64,000 nt of DNA from Roridomyces roridus (GCA_029378245.1 JARKIF010000173.1:1-64000); one strand, 5' to 3'. Shown: positions 11,391-21,970, counted from the stretch's first letter. Translations and numbers: made by a program. Notes: a model not told the origin generated them from the sequence alone.

Positions 11391-11821
11391 TACTTACCTC
11401 GAGACGAGTCGAGAAGCTGGAAATAGGAGACCCGGGCACACGGGAGAAGATGTTTCGTGCCGTTCAAGGGTTGAGGATTGCTTGAAGGACAGAGACGTGA
11501 CAGTAGACACGAGATACTTACAGCAGAGCTCATGACAGAAGCCACGCACCAGAAAACGTGGACAGAGGCCAGTCAAGTGGTGGCTCGCGGCTGGAGTTGA
11601 CTAGAAAATACTTACCTCAAGACGAGTCGAGAAGCTGGAAATCGGAGACCCGGGCACACGGGAGAAGATGTTTCATGCCGTTCAAGGGTTGAGGATTGCT
11701 TGAAGGACAGAGAAGAGGCAGTAGATACGAGATACTTACAGCAGAGCTCATGACAGAAGACACGCGCCAGAGAAACGTGGACAGTGGCCGGTCAGGGTGG
11801 TTTCTCGCGGCTGGAGTTGGA
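11391..11821. repeat. Tandem direct duplication, period 218 bp
   Basis: The unit starting TACTTACCTC at 11391 recurs at 11609, with the segments GAGAAGCTGGAAAT, GGCACACGGGAGAAGATGTTTC, GTTGAGGATTGCTTGAAGGA and CGCGGCTGGAGTT in the same order and spacing. Scattered substitutions separate the copies. Confidence 0.85.
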
Positions 11822-12515
11822 CAGAAGAAGAGAACCTAGAGCAGCAAACAGGTGAGAAATAAACGGAGGCTACAGCGAGCTCGAAATTCGGATGCTACTT
11901 ACTCGAGATTTGTCGCGGACGCAAGTGAGAGCTGGAATCTGGATGTTACAGACGAAATATGCTATCAGGGAACCCGGTAGGCAGCTAGTATGGTGGTCTT
12001 CACTTGTGTAAGGCCTTGAGACTCGAGGAGGTTGACCGTTGAAACGAGGTGGCGCGGCAAACAGAAATCAATTGATCTAGTCACGTGCACCAATCGTCTC
12101 TCTCTCTCTCCCGTTTCCTCCAAGTTTCCTCTCTCCACCAATGTAGCCCTTCCAATCTAATAAACGAAGATTAGACTTTAGAGCCATATATCCAACCTGC
12201 TACCTGAGCTCCGGCCTGCGTCTACATACCGTCCTGCGCTGTCCTGCGGAAACGCATCATTCAGCTGATTTCCCGAATCCCGATGGTTGCCCGATGGCCG
12301 AACTTTCAAATTACCCTTGTCAACGATCTCAAGGTCCCCGGGATCCGTCAGTCTGCCCGGTTTCAAGCTTCTTACAGTACTCGGGAAATAAAGCGAGGCA
12401 ATTTAACGATCACGTGCGTGCTTATAATGGTATTGTCAGCCTCTCTGATGGGCCGACAGAGGTCATTCCAGTACACTCAGCACCGTGTCGCACGGCCTCC
12501 GTGTTGAGCCCAGCC

Positions 12516-12522
12516 TATATAA
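12516..12522 (+). promoter_or_regulatory. TATA box of the second DUF4336 gene
   Basis: TATATAA lies 51 bp before the ATG at 12573, in a GC-richer context. Spacing suggests a short 5' leader. Confidence 0.5.
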
Positions 12523-12572
12523 ATGCCAACGGGCTCCTTTGAAACATCCCCGACATCTTCTTTGACTTTATA

Positions 12573-13763
12573 ATGGTGGCTGCAGACATCCCTGAGCTCG
12601 TTATCCGCGAGGTGCGTCCATTGGTTCGACCTTTCTTACCGCGGCGCGACTCATTCTGCTCGGTTAGGTCACCTCTAGCATCACAACGTTTTCCAAGTAC
12701 GTCCCTCTTCTGAGATTGTCTTGTCCAAGACTGACTGCGAGCGATAGACCGTTTGCGCGATATGGATTTGTACCTTTCGGAGGGCGTACGACGGCTATTC
12801 GACTTTCTACGGGCGATGTATGGGTCCTCGCGTCGACGCCGTTGACGAAAGATACCAAGGAGGCTATTGATAAGATGGGGCCGGTGAAGTAGGTTGCTCC
12901 ATTCCAGGCTCGTATTTCCGCGGAAACTGACAGCAACTCAGATGGATCATGGCGGGAGATATGGTGCATTATATGTATTTGGGTAACAACTACTTGACAT
13001 TCGCTACGCGATATACTTACTTGTTTGCCACAGCCCAATTCAAGGAGGAGTATCCCGAAGCAAAGGTTATCGGTGTGGAGAAGATGAAGTCCGAGGGTGT
13101 GGAATTGGCAGGAGGTTTGTTTTTTCTTCTAATTCGTTCGTTCGTTCGAAATCTGATTTTGCATATAGCATACGGGGTTGATGCACCAGATACGAAATAT
13201 GGGTTCGAAGACGAGGTGAGAGGCTTCTGTCCGATATCTAGTCGTTTCTGACGCTGTTCAAATAGATCCGCGCAGTGTACGAGTTTCTTTTTTTAACCGG
13301 CTCTCATTCCCTGACCGCCTGCTCAGGTACTTCTCAGGGTTCAAGAACAAGGACGTCGCCTGGTTTCATGTTGAATCCAAGACGCTCGTTGTAGCAGATC
13401 TTATGTTCAACTTGCCAGCCAACGAACAGGTGTGCCGTCTTACACTTCAACCGCAAGCAACTGAAGCTGGCGCTCTAGTACTCTAAATCAAAGTCCAACC
13501 CGCGCTTGCCCATTTTTGGCTCACTGACTCCATGGGGAGGAATCCACAAGCACTTTGTATGGGGTCTGGGTGAGGATAAAGCGTGAGCCGTGATCTCATT
13601 GAACTAGGGTGTTGGCTTATCTCCGAGCAGGGCCATGAAGCGAGACGCGCAGACGGTTTTAGAGTGGGGGCCAGAGAGAATTATCATGTGCCACGGGGAT
13701 GTAATCGAAACGGATGGGACAAAAGCATGGGCCACTGCTTACAGCAAATATTTCTCTCAGTAA
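12573..13763 (+). CDS. DUF4336-family protein (metallo-beta-lactamase-like fold), copy 2
   Basis: This is a paralogue of 6787-7992 with the same small-exon architecture. Its first exon is MVAADIPELVIRE. Then come the blocks RPFARYGFVPFGGRTTAIRL, VWVLASTPLT, MAGDMVHYMYLAQFKEEYP, GFKNKDVAWFHVES, DLMFNLPANEQ, HKFVWGLGED-like sequence and HGDVIETDGTKAW at the C-terminus, ending at the TAA at 13761-13763. Introns fall at equivalent positions, so the two genes arose from an already intron-bearing ancestor. Substrate and cellular role are unknown. It is convergent with FET3, 53 bp away. Protein divergence from copy 1 is considerable (both recognisable, but many substitutions), so the duplication is not recent. 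Confidence 0.85.
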
Positions 13764-13816
13764 TTTGTACTTACATGCGTCGGGTATTAACCCATCTGAT
13801 GCGACATCACATCACA

Positions 13817-15891
13817 TCACTCCCTCTTTTTCAGCAACCCAAACAACTTGCCGCGCTTCTCCTTGGCCGCAAGCTGCTCGCGCACCTCAGTCTCCTGCTC
13901 CTCCTCCGTGATGCGCCCTCCTAGCGAATACCACACGACGCTCATCATCCCCAACACCGCCGTCAAGACACATCCCGCCATCGCGCCGATACCCTTTGAA
14001 TGCCAGCCGTTGTTCTGCAGGTAAGGGCCCAGCGGCAAGCCACTCAAATCCGTCACGCCCTCATGGCCCGCGGCGTTGCCCGACACGGGGAGTCCAAGGG
14101 CATGGCAGTTGTCCGCAAGGCTCTGTGGGACGTTGGAAATGAACTGCTGCGCGACGAGGGGCGCTTCAATGAGTTGGATGGCGAGACCGACTTCGAGATG
14201 CCATTCAATATGACAGTGGAAGAACCAGACGCCCGGGTTGTCTGCGACGAATCGCAAAGTCGCGGAGCCTCCGCTTTCGACGAGGATCGTGTCTCGCCGC
14301 AGGGGGTTTGTCTGGTTGGCGCTGGTGATGACTGAAGGGTCGTCCGAGGTGTAGTCGCTTGACCGCTCGACGATCTGGAACTTGTGTCCGTGGATGTGGA
14401 ATGGATGTTTTCCGGCGTCGCCGTTCTGGATGACGAGATCGACAACGTCCATGTGGTCGAGAACGAAGCTCTGCGGACCGTACGCCGCCTCGACCGTAGC
14501 GTTGTCGCCGAGCGTCAGGGCGCTGAGGATGGCTGGGGTGAGTGGTGAGTTGTAGGTCACGCCGTTGAAGGTCGCGTGGTTGGTGCCGTCGTCCATCGTG
14601 TCGAATTCAAACTGTATGCAGTGAGTACTTTGATTTTTCGAAACGCAGAGAAACGCACGTAGAGTGTGATCGTCTTGGTCGATGGCACCGCGGGCTCGAC
14701 GACGAGCGGAGTCAAACTGATGTCGGGGACGTCTGAATACTCGTCGATGAAGCCAGAGTCGGTGATGGAATTGGACGCGTCGTATGTTATGGAGGAGGTG
14801 ACGTTGAGCTCGAGTGTATCAGGTACCGTGTCGAACATGTCTCCGTCCATGTTGGCGTGGATGGCCCAGTTGGAACTCGTATCGTTACGGGCGGTGACGA
14901 GGATAGAATATCGCTGGGCGACGGTGACCGTCAGCAGGTCGATCGGGAATTCTTCAATGTCCGTGCCGTCGACCTATGGTTTAATGAAAATCAATTGACA
15001 GGACACAGCAAACGGCGAACCTCAATGATCCTCATGTCGTGGCCGTCGATCCAGAAGAAAAACATGGCAAAGGCGGACGTGTTGATGACGCGAAGACGGT
15101 AGGTCTTGCCAGGCTCGAAAGGTAGGGTCGCGTTTTCGTTGAAACCGACAGCAGTACCAGAGTCGAGAGACGTACCCTCGATGGGTCCGAGGTACTGGCC
15201 GTTTTGCGCAAAGTAAATAAGACCCGAGTCTGGTTGGGTAGGTTAAAGTCTGGGTAAGACGTAAAATCGACGCTACGAACCGGGAACGGGCTCAGCACCA
15301 CCGGGGTTGGCGATATTTACAAACTGCTTGATCAAGACGCTGTGCTCGTCGTGGTACCACTCGCCCAGGATGACGGTGAACTCTTCGTCGTATTTGTGCG
15401 GCTCCTCGTTGGCGTGGATGAGGAACGGCGCGCGCAGACCGTCGACGTACTGCCCCGAGGCGTGGCCGTGGACCCAGTACGAACCCCATTGGCCCGAGTT
15501 TGGGATGTCGATTTCGTAGGTTGTTTGGCCGCCAAAAGTGGGCATACCACTGCAAGACATTAGCGATTTTTTTTGAAGGCGATGAAATGTAATACCATTC
15601 TGTCACTCCGACGGCACCGTCCATCCAGGAAGATGTGTTGAAGAACATGCCGTGGTGGTGGAGAGTGGCTACCTGGTCGAGGGAGTTCGTGGCGTGGAGG
15701 ATGAGAGAGTTGTTTTGAGGAATGTCGAGGGGTGGGGGTGGCCAAGTGCCGTTGACGCCGACAACTCGACGGGGGAAGAGGCCGTCGGGGTTGACGTTCT
15801 CGACATAGGTGAGGTTCCACCACAGCTCAGTGACACCGGCGTGGACGTAGGGGGCGACCAGGAGGGATGGGAGGAGGTAGGTTGGCCACAT
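13817..15891 (-). CDS. FET3: FET3-type multicopper ferroxidase, membrane-anchored
   Basis: It oxidises Fe(II) to Fe(III) at the plasma membrane and passes it to the FTR1 permease. Exons on the minus strand: 15596-15891, 15277-15549, 15021-15229, 14659-14973 and 13817-14611. The protein starts with a signal peptide (MWPTYLLPSLLVAPYVHA). Copper sites are complete: LHHHGMF, SYWVHGHASGQYVDG, HPFHIHGHKFQIVE and WFFHCHIEWHLEVGL. The type-1 site has Leu in the axial position (HLEVGL), as in Fet3 proteins. A single membrane span near the C-terminus (AMAGCVLTAVLGMMSVVWYS) precedes a charged cytosolic tail. This tail and the neighbouring FTR1 argue for a ferroxidase rather than a secreted laccase. It is transcribed away from FTR1 across a 481-bp GATA-rich promoter. 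Confidence 0.95.
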
Positions 15892-15970
15892 GGTCGGTGC
15901 TTGGGTGAATGGACGGAGGGCCGAGTCTTTTTAGCGCAATTTTGGCGGCTTCCGCACGGGAGTTTCAAGT

Positions 15971-16298
15971 TTATCAGATAGTAGATAATCTGGCTTCTTT
16001 CGTATGGTCAGAAGGCACTGTGAGAGACCGAGTTGCAACCGACTTACAAGCGATTAGATTGATAAGATCTGGTGACTCCTCAAAGTCCGGAATCAGATTA
16101 ATCGTGGGCCAGCGAATATTGCCTCGAGGCCTTATCCTGCTTCTTCGTTCCTTTGAGTGCCACAAAAATCACACAAAGACCCACGATTTACTCCTGTACC
16201 GCTCGTTTAGCCATTGAATTGGTTCTTAAGTGCCTAACATGTGACTCAGCCGCAACCCAGCCGATAAGATTAGCCACGGATAAGAAAGAAGCCTTATC
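15971..16298. promoter_or_regulatory. Cluster of GATA-factor sites between FET3 and FTR1
   Basis: GATAAG occurs on the plus strand at 16060-16065, 16263-16268 and 16279-16284, and as CTTATC at 16130-16135 and 16293-16298. A TTTATC lies near 15970. Three sites fall within 36 bp just upstream of FTR1. Fungal iron-uptake genes are commonly controlled by GATA-type repressors (Urbs1/SreA family), so iron-dependent control of both genes from this spacer is a reasonable inference. Confidence 0.6.
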
Positions 16299-16372
16299 AG
16301 ATATCCGATGCTTTGCAATCTTTTCTTCTTAAACCGACGGGCACCCGAGAAACGCCAGCTCCTCACCCCACC

Positions 16373-17774
16373 ATGGGCAAAAACCTCTTCTCCGTCCCAA
16401 TCTTCTTCATCGTCTTCCGCGAGACCATCGAGGCTGCCATCATCGTCTCCGTGCTCCTTGGTCTCGCAGAGCAGATCGTGTACGAGAACCCCGCCCGTTT
16501 CAGCCGCACACGTACCCTCGAGTCGCCTAGCAATGAGGATGACAGCAAGAACGAAGGCGCTAGCGACTCGGCGGTAGAAGACGACCCTGCTCATCGTCGT
16601 GCCCTCATGCGCAAAATGCGCTTCCAAGTCAGTCTTTATTTCTTCGAGAAGAACATTTTTTGACCGCCGCGCAGATCTTCGCTGGTGCCGGCGTCGGACT
16701 CTTTCTCGCCCTCGCTATCGGTGCCGCGTTCATCGCCGTCTGGTTTACTCAAGCATCCAATCTCTGGGCCAAGACCGAGGAACTTTGGGAAGGTTCGTGT
16801 GATCGCCGCTTGTCGAATATACTCTCAAGCTTTGCCAGGTATTTTCGAACTCGTTGCCGCGCTTATGATTTTCGTTATGGGCATTACCATGCTCAAGATG
16901 GATCGCGGTACGTGCCTTGGTTTCGGTCCGAACAATACTCAATTCCGGAATACAGCCAAGGCAAAGTGGCGCGTCAAACTTGAGAAGGCCTTCTCGGGTT
17001 CAAAGACGGATGGGTCTACCAGGGCCGGGCGTTGGGTCCTCTTCATCCTCCCCCTCATCACCGTGCTCCGCGAGGGCGAGTTTATTCTTCATTTAGCTCT
17101 CCATCCTCTAATCGCCTCCGTTACAGGCATGGAAGCCGTCATCTTCGTTGGCGGCGTCTCCCTCGGACAGCCTGCTACCTCCATCCCCATTGCCACCATC
17201 GTCGGCCTCGTCTGCGGTCTCGTCGTCGGGTTCATCATCTACAGTTTCGCCTCGCGCACCACGCTCACCATATTCCTCATCTTGATGACCAACCTCCTCC
17301 TCCTCATCGGCGCGGGCCTGTTCTCGCGTGCTGTATGGGCGTTCCAGGAGAACGCGTTCAACCATCTGCTGGGTGCCGATGTCGACGACACGGGAGGAGA
17401 CGGGCCAGGGAGCTTCAACGTCAAGGGCAGCGTCTGGCATCTCGACTGCTGCAACCCGGACGATAACTTCGATAACTCGGGTTGGAGTATCTTTAACGCC
17501 ATCTTCGGGTGGACGAACAGCGCTACGAGTGGGTTGACTTTCTCTTCCTTTTCCTTCGTTTATTGATGAGAGTACAGTCGGTTCGGTGCTTTCATACGTG
17601 TTTTATTGGATTGCGGTCATCGTCGTCCTCATTGTGATGAAATACAAGGAGGGCAGGACCAAGTTGTTTGGGTCCGAGTCGGCGGCGGGTGTGCGTAGGC
17701 GTCAGGCGCGTGAGCATCGCACCGAGGTGGAAGCGAGGGCCAAGGATGCACCGGTGGCGGAGGAAGTCAAGTAA
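16373..17774 (+). CDS. FTR1: FTR1 high-affinity iron permease
   Basis: It transports Fe(III) across the plasma membrane in complex with FET3. Exons: 16373-16627, 16675-16792, 16839-16907, 16956-17075, 17127-17528 and 17578-17774. Motif 1, R-E-T-I-E (IVFRETIEAA), is in the first membrane span. Motif 2, R-E-G-M-E (VLREGMEAVIFVGGVSLG), is created only when an intron of 51 nt with a GC donor is removed (17076-17126, gcgagt...ttacag). If retained, this intron is in frame and has no stop, adding 17 residues inside the motif. About seven hydrophobic segments are visible. The C-terminal tail is basic and Glu-rich, as expected for the cytosolic end. An acidic loop lies between spans 1 and 2 (about residues 45-75). 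Confidence 0.95.
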
Positions 17775-17941
17775 AAATATCTGGTTCATGTGAAATTCAT
17801 GCAGTTTTTGAACAGTGGTTGAAATTATGTAAGCGAGATAAGGGACGATAGATTTGAGTAGATAGCAAGTAGATAGTACAGCAAGCGATATTGAAAGCGA
17901 CATGGCTACGACATCAGACCTTATGACAATCACACCCGCGC

Positions 17942-19865
17942 TCATTCGAGATAAAGACGAATCAAGCTGGACTGACTCAGAAGCGCCGTTGAGCACTTTG
18001 GACACTGCTTTCCCCGGCTCAAGATGCACCTATCCGATGGTTGAGCCACTGTCCGATTGCAAGTAGACAAGAGAAGCGAGCTCACTTGTTGCAAAATAGA
18101 TGACCGCAGCTTGTGGCCGTCGGCTCGACAGGCGTGAGGCTGCAAACCATGCAGCGAAAGAGCGCTGCCGAGCGATTGCCGTTGACCATGGTACTACCTG
18201 AAGAACAATCAGCTGCAGACTCCCCGATTCGACTGTAGAAAAGACGTGCCGGAAGATCCATCCAAGGATAGATCCCCGCTGGAACTCGAGTGCGAGGAGG
18301 AGGTCGCGATCGTCGTGGTGCCAAACTCGCTCCTAGTCGAGGCGAGTGGCGCCCAAATGGAATCGTGCAACACTCTGACCGCAGGCGGAATGATCTTGGG
18401 ACATGAGACGAGGACAGGGGGTTGTGTTGGAGGCGCACCTCAGAATAGCCACGATAGGCGTACTTTGGCTTCAAGTTCGCGTCCCTCGCAGCCTGCGAGT
18501 AACTTGAGTTCGAGTTCGATGTTGGACGCTGGGAATACGTACCCGGTGGAAGGTCTGTGAAGGAAATCCAGCCTGTAGATTTTGTTCAGATAAAGGAAAA
18601 AATGCAAGCAAAGACCGCACCTGGACCCCGTTTGGACTCGCCTGTGTTTACTATGCATTCAGATTTGCGTGGTAAGCTAGTGCGAAAACTTGCCTGTTGA
18701 GTGAAGCGCGGGCCTCGCACAATTGGAATCGAGGGCATCAGCTCCGATCTCTGCGATACACATATTCAGTCAGTGATGCAAGTTGAAAAAGCCAACGGAC
18801 GTACCTGGAGTGGCTTGCTGGGTGGAGGGACCACGGTCGGAACATGAGAGTACGGGACGAGCGCTGTCGCATTCTAGAGGCGTGGCATGAGCACATGAGC
18901 AAGTCGATTAGAGAGCGGTACACATCACCTTGATCTTTCCCCACAAGTCGCCGGTATCTTTAGAGGGTGGAGGGAGACTGGACTGAAACCAGGGACGTTC
19001 GAGAGGTTGGGTCTGTAAGGCAAGACCACCGAAGTCCGGTAGCGAATCGAGATCGACTTTAGAGGAGACACTGTGAGCCTCGTCGTTGTGTTGAATGAGC
19101 GCGTGCTCGTCGGGAAAGCCGCATTCGCATAGCTCGCACTTGGGGTGCTTGACCGACACCCAAAAGTGGTTCCCCAACTCGTCGGCGGAATTGAACTGCC
19201 GCGAGCACCGGGTGCAGCGTAACTCGGCGTGCTCCTGCGCCTCGTGCTGCAGAGATGATTTATACATCTTTCGTCGAGTGAGGATAGCAGACTTACCGCT
19301 GTGTGTGCCGCGTCGTCCTTGAATCCCAGGTCGCACACTTCGCACGACGGGTGCCTCCCAGAGTCCTTGTAATGCTTTGACAGTTCGTCTGCATAGAGCT
19401 GTACTTCACAGCAGAGGACCTGGGGATGCGCCGACTTGAGGTGCTGCGGAAGGATGAGCCAACTAGGAACGAGGAAAGAGAAGAATATAATAACCTCATC
19501 GAGCACCCGTTTGTCGAAGAAGCCCTTTCCGCAACGCGAACAATTTGGATGAACCGCGTTCGGCTTGCCGCGATAGTGGTCCTCAAGCGAGGCGGTAGTG
19601 CCAAATGGAGCCTTGCACTTGGTACAATACGTATGGGTTACTGGAGGGTGTGGACGGTGCATCTCGGTCGTGTGCTTGGGTCAAATGTGAGTACGGAGAA
19701 GTTCAAACTGGAGAGAAATATGACCTCGTTCAAGTCTCCGTCGGCGCCCAGATATTTTTTGCAGACTTCGCAGAAAGGGTGGCCCATGGCGGCACGGTGA
19801 TGCTGTCGGAGGGCCTCTTCAGAGTAAAAAAGACGAGTGGGGCACTGAGGACAGAGGAAAGTCAT
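17942..19865 (-). CDS. C2H2 zinc-finger protein with C-terminal RING finger
   Basis: The minus-strand start is MTFLCPQCPTRLFYSEEAL at 19865. Several exons then carry repeated C-x2-C / H-type fingers: CKAPFGTTASLEDHY, CSRCGKGFFDKRVLDEHLKSAHP, CEVCDLGFKDDAAHTAHE, CTRCSRQFNSADELGNHF, CECGFPDEHALIQHNDEAH. A Pro/Ser-rich middle follows (PPSKPLQ, FTDLPPGTYSQ). The last two exons join through an intron ending ...ggatag into a C3HC4 RING: CMVC...CGHLFCNKC...CPKC, with stop at 17942. The RING suggests E3 ubiquitin ligase activity and the fingers nucleic-acid or protein binding. This is inference from domains. The middle exon borders are less certain than the ends. The RING part could in principle be a separate gene, but the splice frames connect. 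The gene is convergent with FTR1. Confidence 0.7.
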
Positions 19866-20716
19866 GGTTCAAAAAGCAGAGAAGAAATTGCGATACTTAT
19901 GTCCGCCGCCATTGACTTCATATCAACTCTTTCAAGTTCAAACCGAATCCTGTGCTCAAAAAGAAAGAAGCCAGCGCGCCGCTTCTATAGGGCCTGGGAA
20001 TGCATCAGAAGAAACGCCTCGAGGCGGTAGCCATGTGACGGAGGGTCTATATTTTGGCGCTGACTCGAGCTTCACCCTTGGTACACGTAGTCCTGGGCAC
20101 ACAGTGTCCAACTTGACTGTCTTGCGGACTTGTTGGCCTGGAAGAGGCTTATCGAGAGACGCTGGGCATGGCATACCAAGCTTTTCCGGTCGAGGGGGAA
20201 AAAGCCGGTGGGCTGTTAATTTATTTTTGAGACATCAAGAACAGCATAATCGCAAAGAAGCGAAGCGGAAGAATCTCGAGAAGCACGTACCTTGTTGCAT
20301 ATCAAAAAATAGTCGTCGATTTTTGAGCGGCGCTGCCCTGAGACAAAGGAATGTCCATTGGACCACTTGGCGCTCCGCTGGCCGATTCTGGTCGCACGCA
20401 ATTTTGTGGGAGCGTCGCGGGACCACTATCCCCCTGGAATTTAGAAAAACCATGTGTCTGGGGGAGCTGAAGGCAGTCGATTGCCCTTGTCCGCCCGGTG
20501 GGAGTTTCAATTGGAATGCGGCGAAAATTGTGGGGTCTATTTGTGGTGGCGAGTAGCGTCACATAACTGAGAGCAACCGATAGCTGAATGACGCGTCTAG
20601 TGCGAGCCATTGGCGTTGTCTGCAAGACTTGAACTTGAAGGACGTGTTTGTTTCGGAACCGCGGTTTTGATGGGATCAAGCGACACACTCACCTTGCACT
20701 CACCACCACGGTCCAC
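19866..20716. other. 850-bp divergent spacer, no gene seen
   Basis: The stretch lies between the start of the zinc-finger gene and that of the F-box-like gene. Open frames exist but have no family features, and their starts and borders are arbitrary. Presumably it holds two promoters. Confidence 0.4.
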
Positions 20717-21742
20717 ATGGCCACTCGACTGCGAACCTTTCCTCTCCTCACCGCTCCCCCTCGCGACCAACACCAGTCGCGTCTACTAAGGTTGCCCGCT
20801 GAAATTCGCCAGATTGTCTTCAGACACGCTGTTGTCGAATGCGACGATCTTTCGCGGCCATACAACAAGCACGAGCCTTACTACCGCCACGACTTCAAGT
20901 TTGCGGGCAAAATCACCATCGCCCTTCTCCTCACCTGCCGCCAAGTCTACGTCGAGGCCCGTCTGCTGCCTGTGGCCGTGAACGACCATATCTTCTGGCA
21001 GGGTGGCGCGCCACCTGGACGGCTTGTGTCGAACCATATCGCGTACTTTCAACGCATGTCCGACGAGCAGCGCGCTCTGGTTCAGCGCGCCCACTTTTTC
21101 GGCGACCTGCCTTGGCTAGACCTCCAAGGCGGCGCCACACCCTTGCCTGTCGGTGACGGCCTCAAGAGGCTGCAGATCACTATTCGCCACACAGCATGGA
21201 AATATTGGTACGACGACTACGATGATCTCCATGGTCAATTGTACTTCAAAAACCCTGCTCAGTGCTGGGCTGGCTGGGTAAAAACCATGTCTACTCTCCA
21301 AGAGTTCGTGCTCGTGCTCGAGAGTGACCGGTGGCAGCAGTTGGACGAGCGAGCTGCCGAGGCAAGCAACTGGACATTCCCACTCGAGGGTGGCCACTGC
21401 TTAGTCCACGATGGCAAGGCTCCGGTCAACAGCATGCACCTTCTCTCTTCGCACTTGAATGCCGCCAGGGAAGGTGAGGACTCTCAACAGGAATCTGTTT
21501 GGGATGGCGAAGGGAACTTCGATAGGACCCACTGGCATGGCAGCGATGATGAGGGTTCGGAAGACGGACAGGATGCGTTCGAGTATGGCGTAAAGCGCGA
21601 TGGCGACGACGCGGATCAAAGCTGGGCAGACAGCCAGACGCGACTTGACCGCAAATTCCCTTTGGACTTTGTCGTCTATGTCAGAACCCTCAAATTCGTG
21701 AGGGTTGTCGAGACCAATCCGACGGACACTGACTCCGACTGA
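20717..21742 (+). CDS. F-box-like / DUF7730-type protein, copy 1
   Basis: This is a single-exon gene of 341 codons. It starts MATRLRTFPLLTAPP. Then comes an F-box-like helix pair, LLRLPAEIRQIVFRHAVVEC, and the typical LLLTCRQVYVEARLLPVAVND strand-helix block, as in fungal proteins annotated DUF7730. FPLEGGHCLVHDG recurs in the paralogue. The C-terminal third is acidic (SDDEGSEDGQD) before FPLDFVVYVRTLKFVRVV. Role unknown; such proteins are sometimes guessed to be substrate adaptors of SCF ligases. A paralogue follows 250 bp downstream at 21992. The stop codon lies inside a short tandem duplication. Confidence 0.65.
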   Translation: MATRLRTFPLLTAPPRDQHQSRLLRLPAEIRQIVFRHAVVECDDLSRPYNKHEPYYRHDFKFAGKITIALLLTCRQVYVEARLLPVAVNDHIFWQGGAPPGRLVSNHIAYFQRMSDEQRALVQRAHFFGDLPWLDLQGGATPLPVGDGLKRLQITIRHTAWKYWYDDYDDLHGQLYFKNPAQCWAGWVKTMSTLQEFVLVLESDRWQQLDERAAEASNWTFPLEGGHCLVHDGKAPVNSMHLLSSHLNAAREGEDSQQESVWDGEGNFDRTHWHGSDDEGSEDGQDAFEYGVKRDGDDADQSWADSQTRLDRKFPLDFVVYVRTLKFVRVVETNPTDTDSD

Positions 21743-21865
21743 ATTCTTTCGCTTTCACCAGTAATAGGTTCGAGTCATGCAATGCTATCCGGCGGACACT
21801 GACTCGAACTGAATTGTACCAGTAGTAGATAATCAGATGCATCGAGTCATGCAATACTACCCACG
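21717..21865. repeat. Imperfect tandem duplication spanning the stop codon of the upstream gene
   Basis: CGGACACTGACTC...ACTGAATT...CAGTA-TAG...CGAGTCATGCAAT-CTA-CC occurs twice, beginning near 21719 and near 21783, with small length differences. The first unit contains the last codons and TGA of the F-box-like gene. Confidence 0.65.
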
Positions 21866-21869
21866 CTGT

Positions 21870-21877
21870 GTATATAA
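21870..21877 (+). promoter_or_regulatory. TATA box of F-box-like copy 2
   Basis: GTATATAA lies about 115 bp before the ATG at 21992. The leader between them contains the 79-bp dispersed repeat. Confidence 0.45.
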
Positions 21878-21891
21878 GATGTGAACAGCTT

Positions 21892-21970
21892 GTACATCGG
21901 GATAATTCCTGGACCCCGGCGTTCCTGCGTGGGACCGTGCCGTGTATTCATTCCTTCCTTCCTTCCTTCC
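21892..21970 (+). repeat. 79-bp dispersed repeat, copy 1 (in a 5' leader)
   Basis: It runs from GTACATCGGGATAATTCC to a (TTCC)5 tract. A nearly identical copy lies inverted at 36845-36923, next to the 3' end of the LINE. One mismatch was seen by eye. Confidence 0.9.

Larger units (their letters stand above)
9913..12572. other. 2.66-kb spacer without a convincing gene, holding three related repeat units
   Basis: No ORF in this stretch has family-like features or consistent splice patterns. The spacer contains a pair of direct repeats at 11391-11821, a degenerate third unit near 10481-10580, and a shorter shared motif (GAGATTTGTCGCGGACG) near 10935 and 11905. On the minus strand each repeat carries good splice-donor look-alikes (gtaagtatct), so a non-coding or decayed spliced transcript is possible. 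The last 300 bp serve as promoter of the gene at 12573. Confidence 0.5.

Noticed and set aside
17032..17466. His/Arg-rich plus-strand ORF inside FTR1
   Set aside because: Out-of-frame reading of FTR1 membrane spans; composition is typical of a shifted hydrophobic frame.
18640..18720. Second GC-AG intron (gcaagt) in the C2H2+RING gene
   Set aside because: Using gcaagt as donor puts a TAA at the start of the next exon. A canonical gttttc donor three bases downstream joins in frame, so no GC donor is needed.
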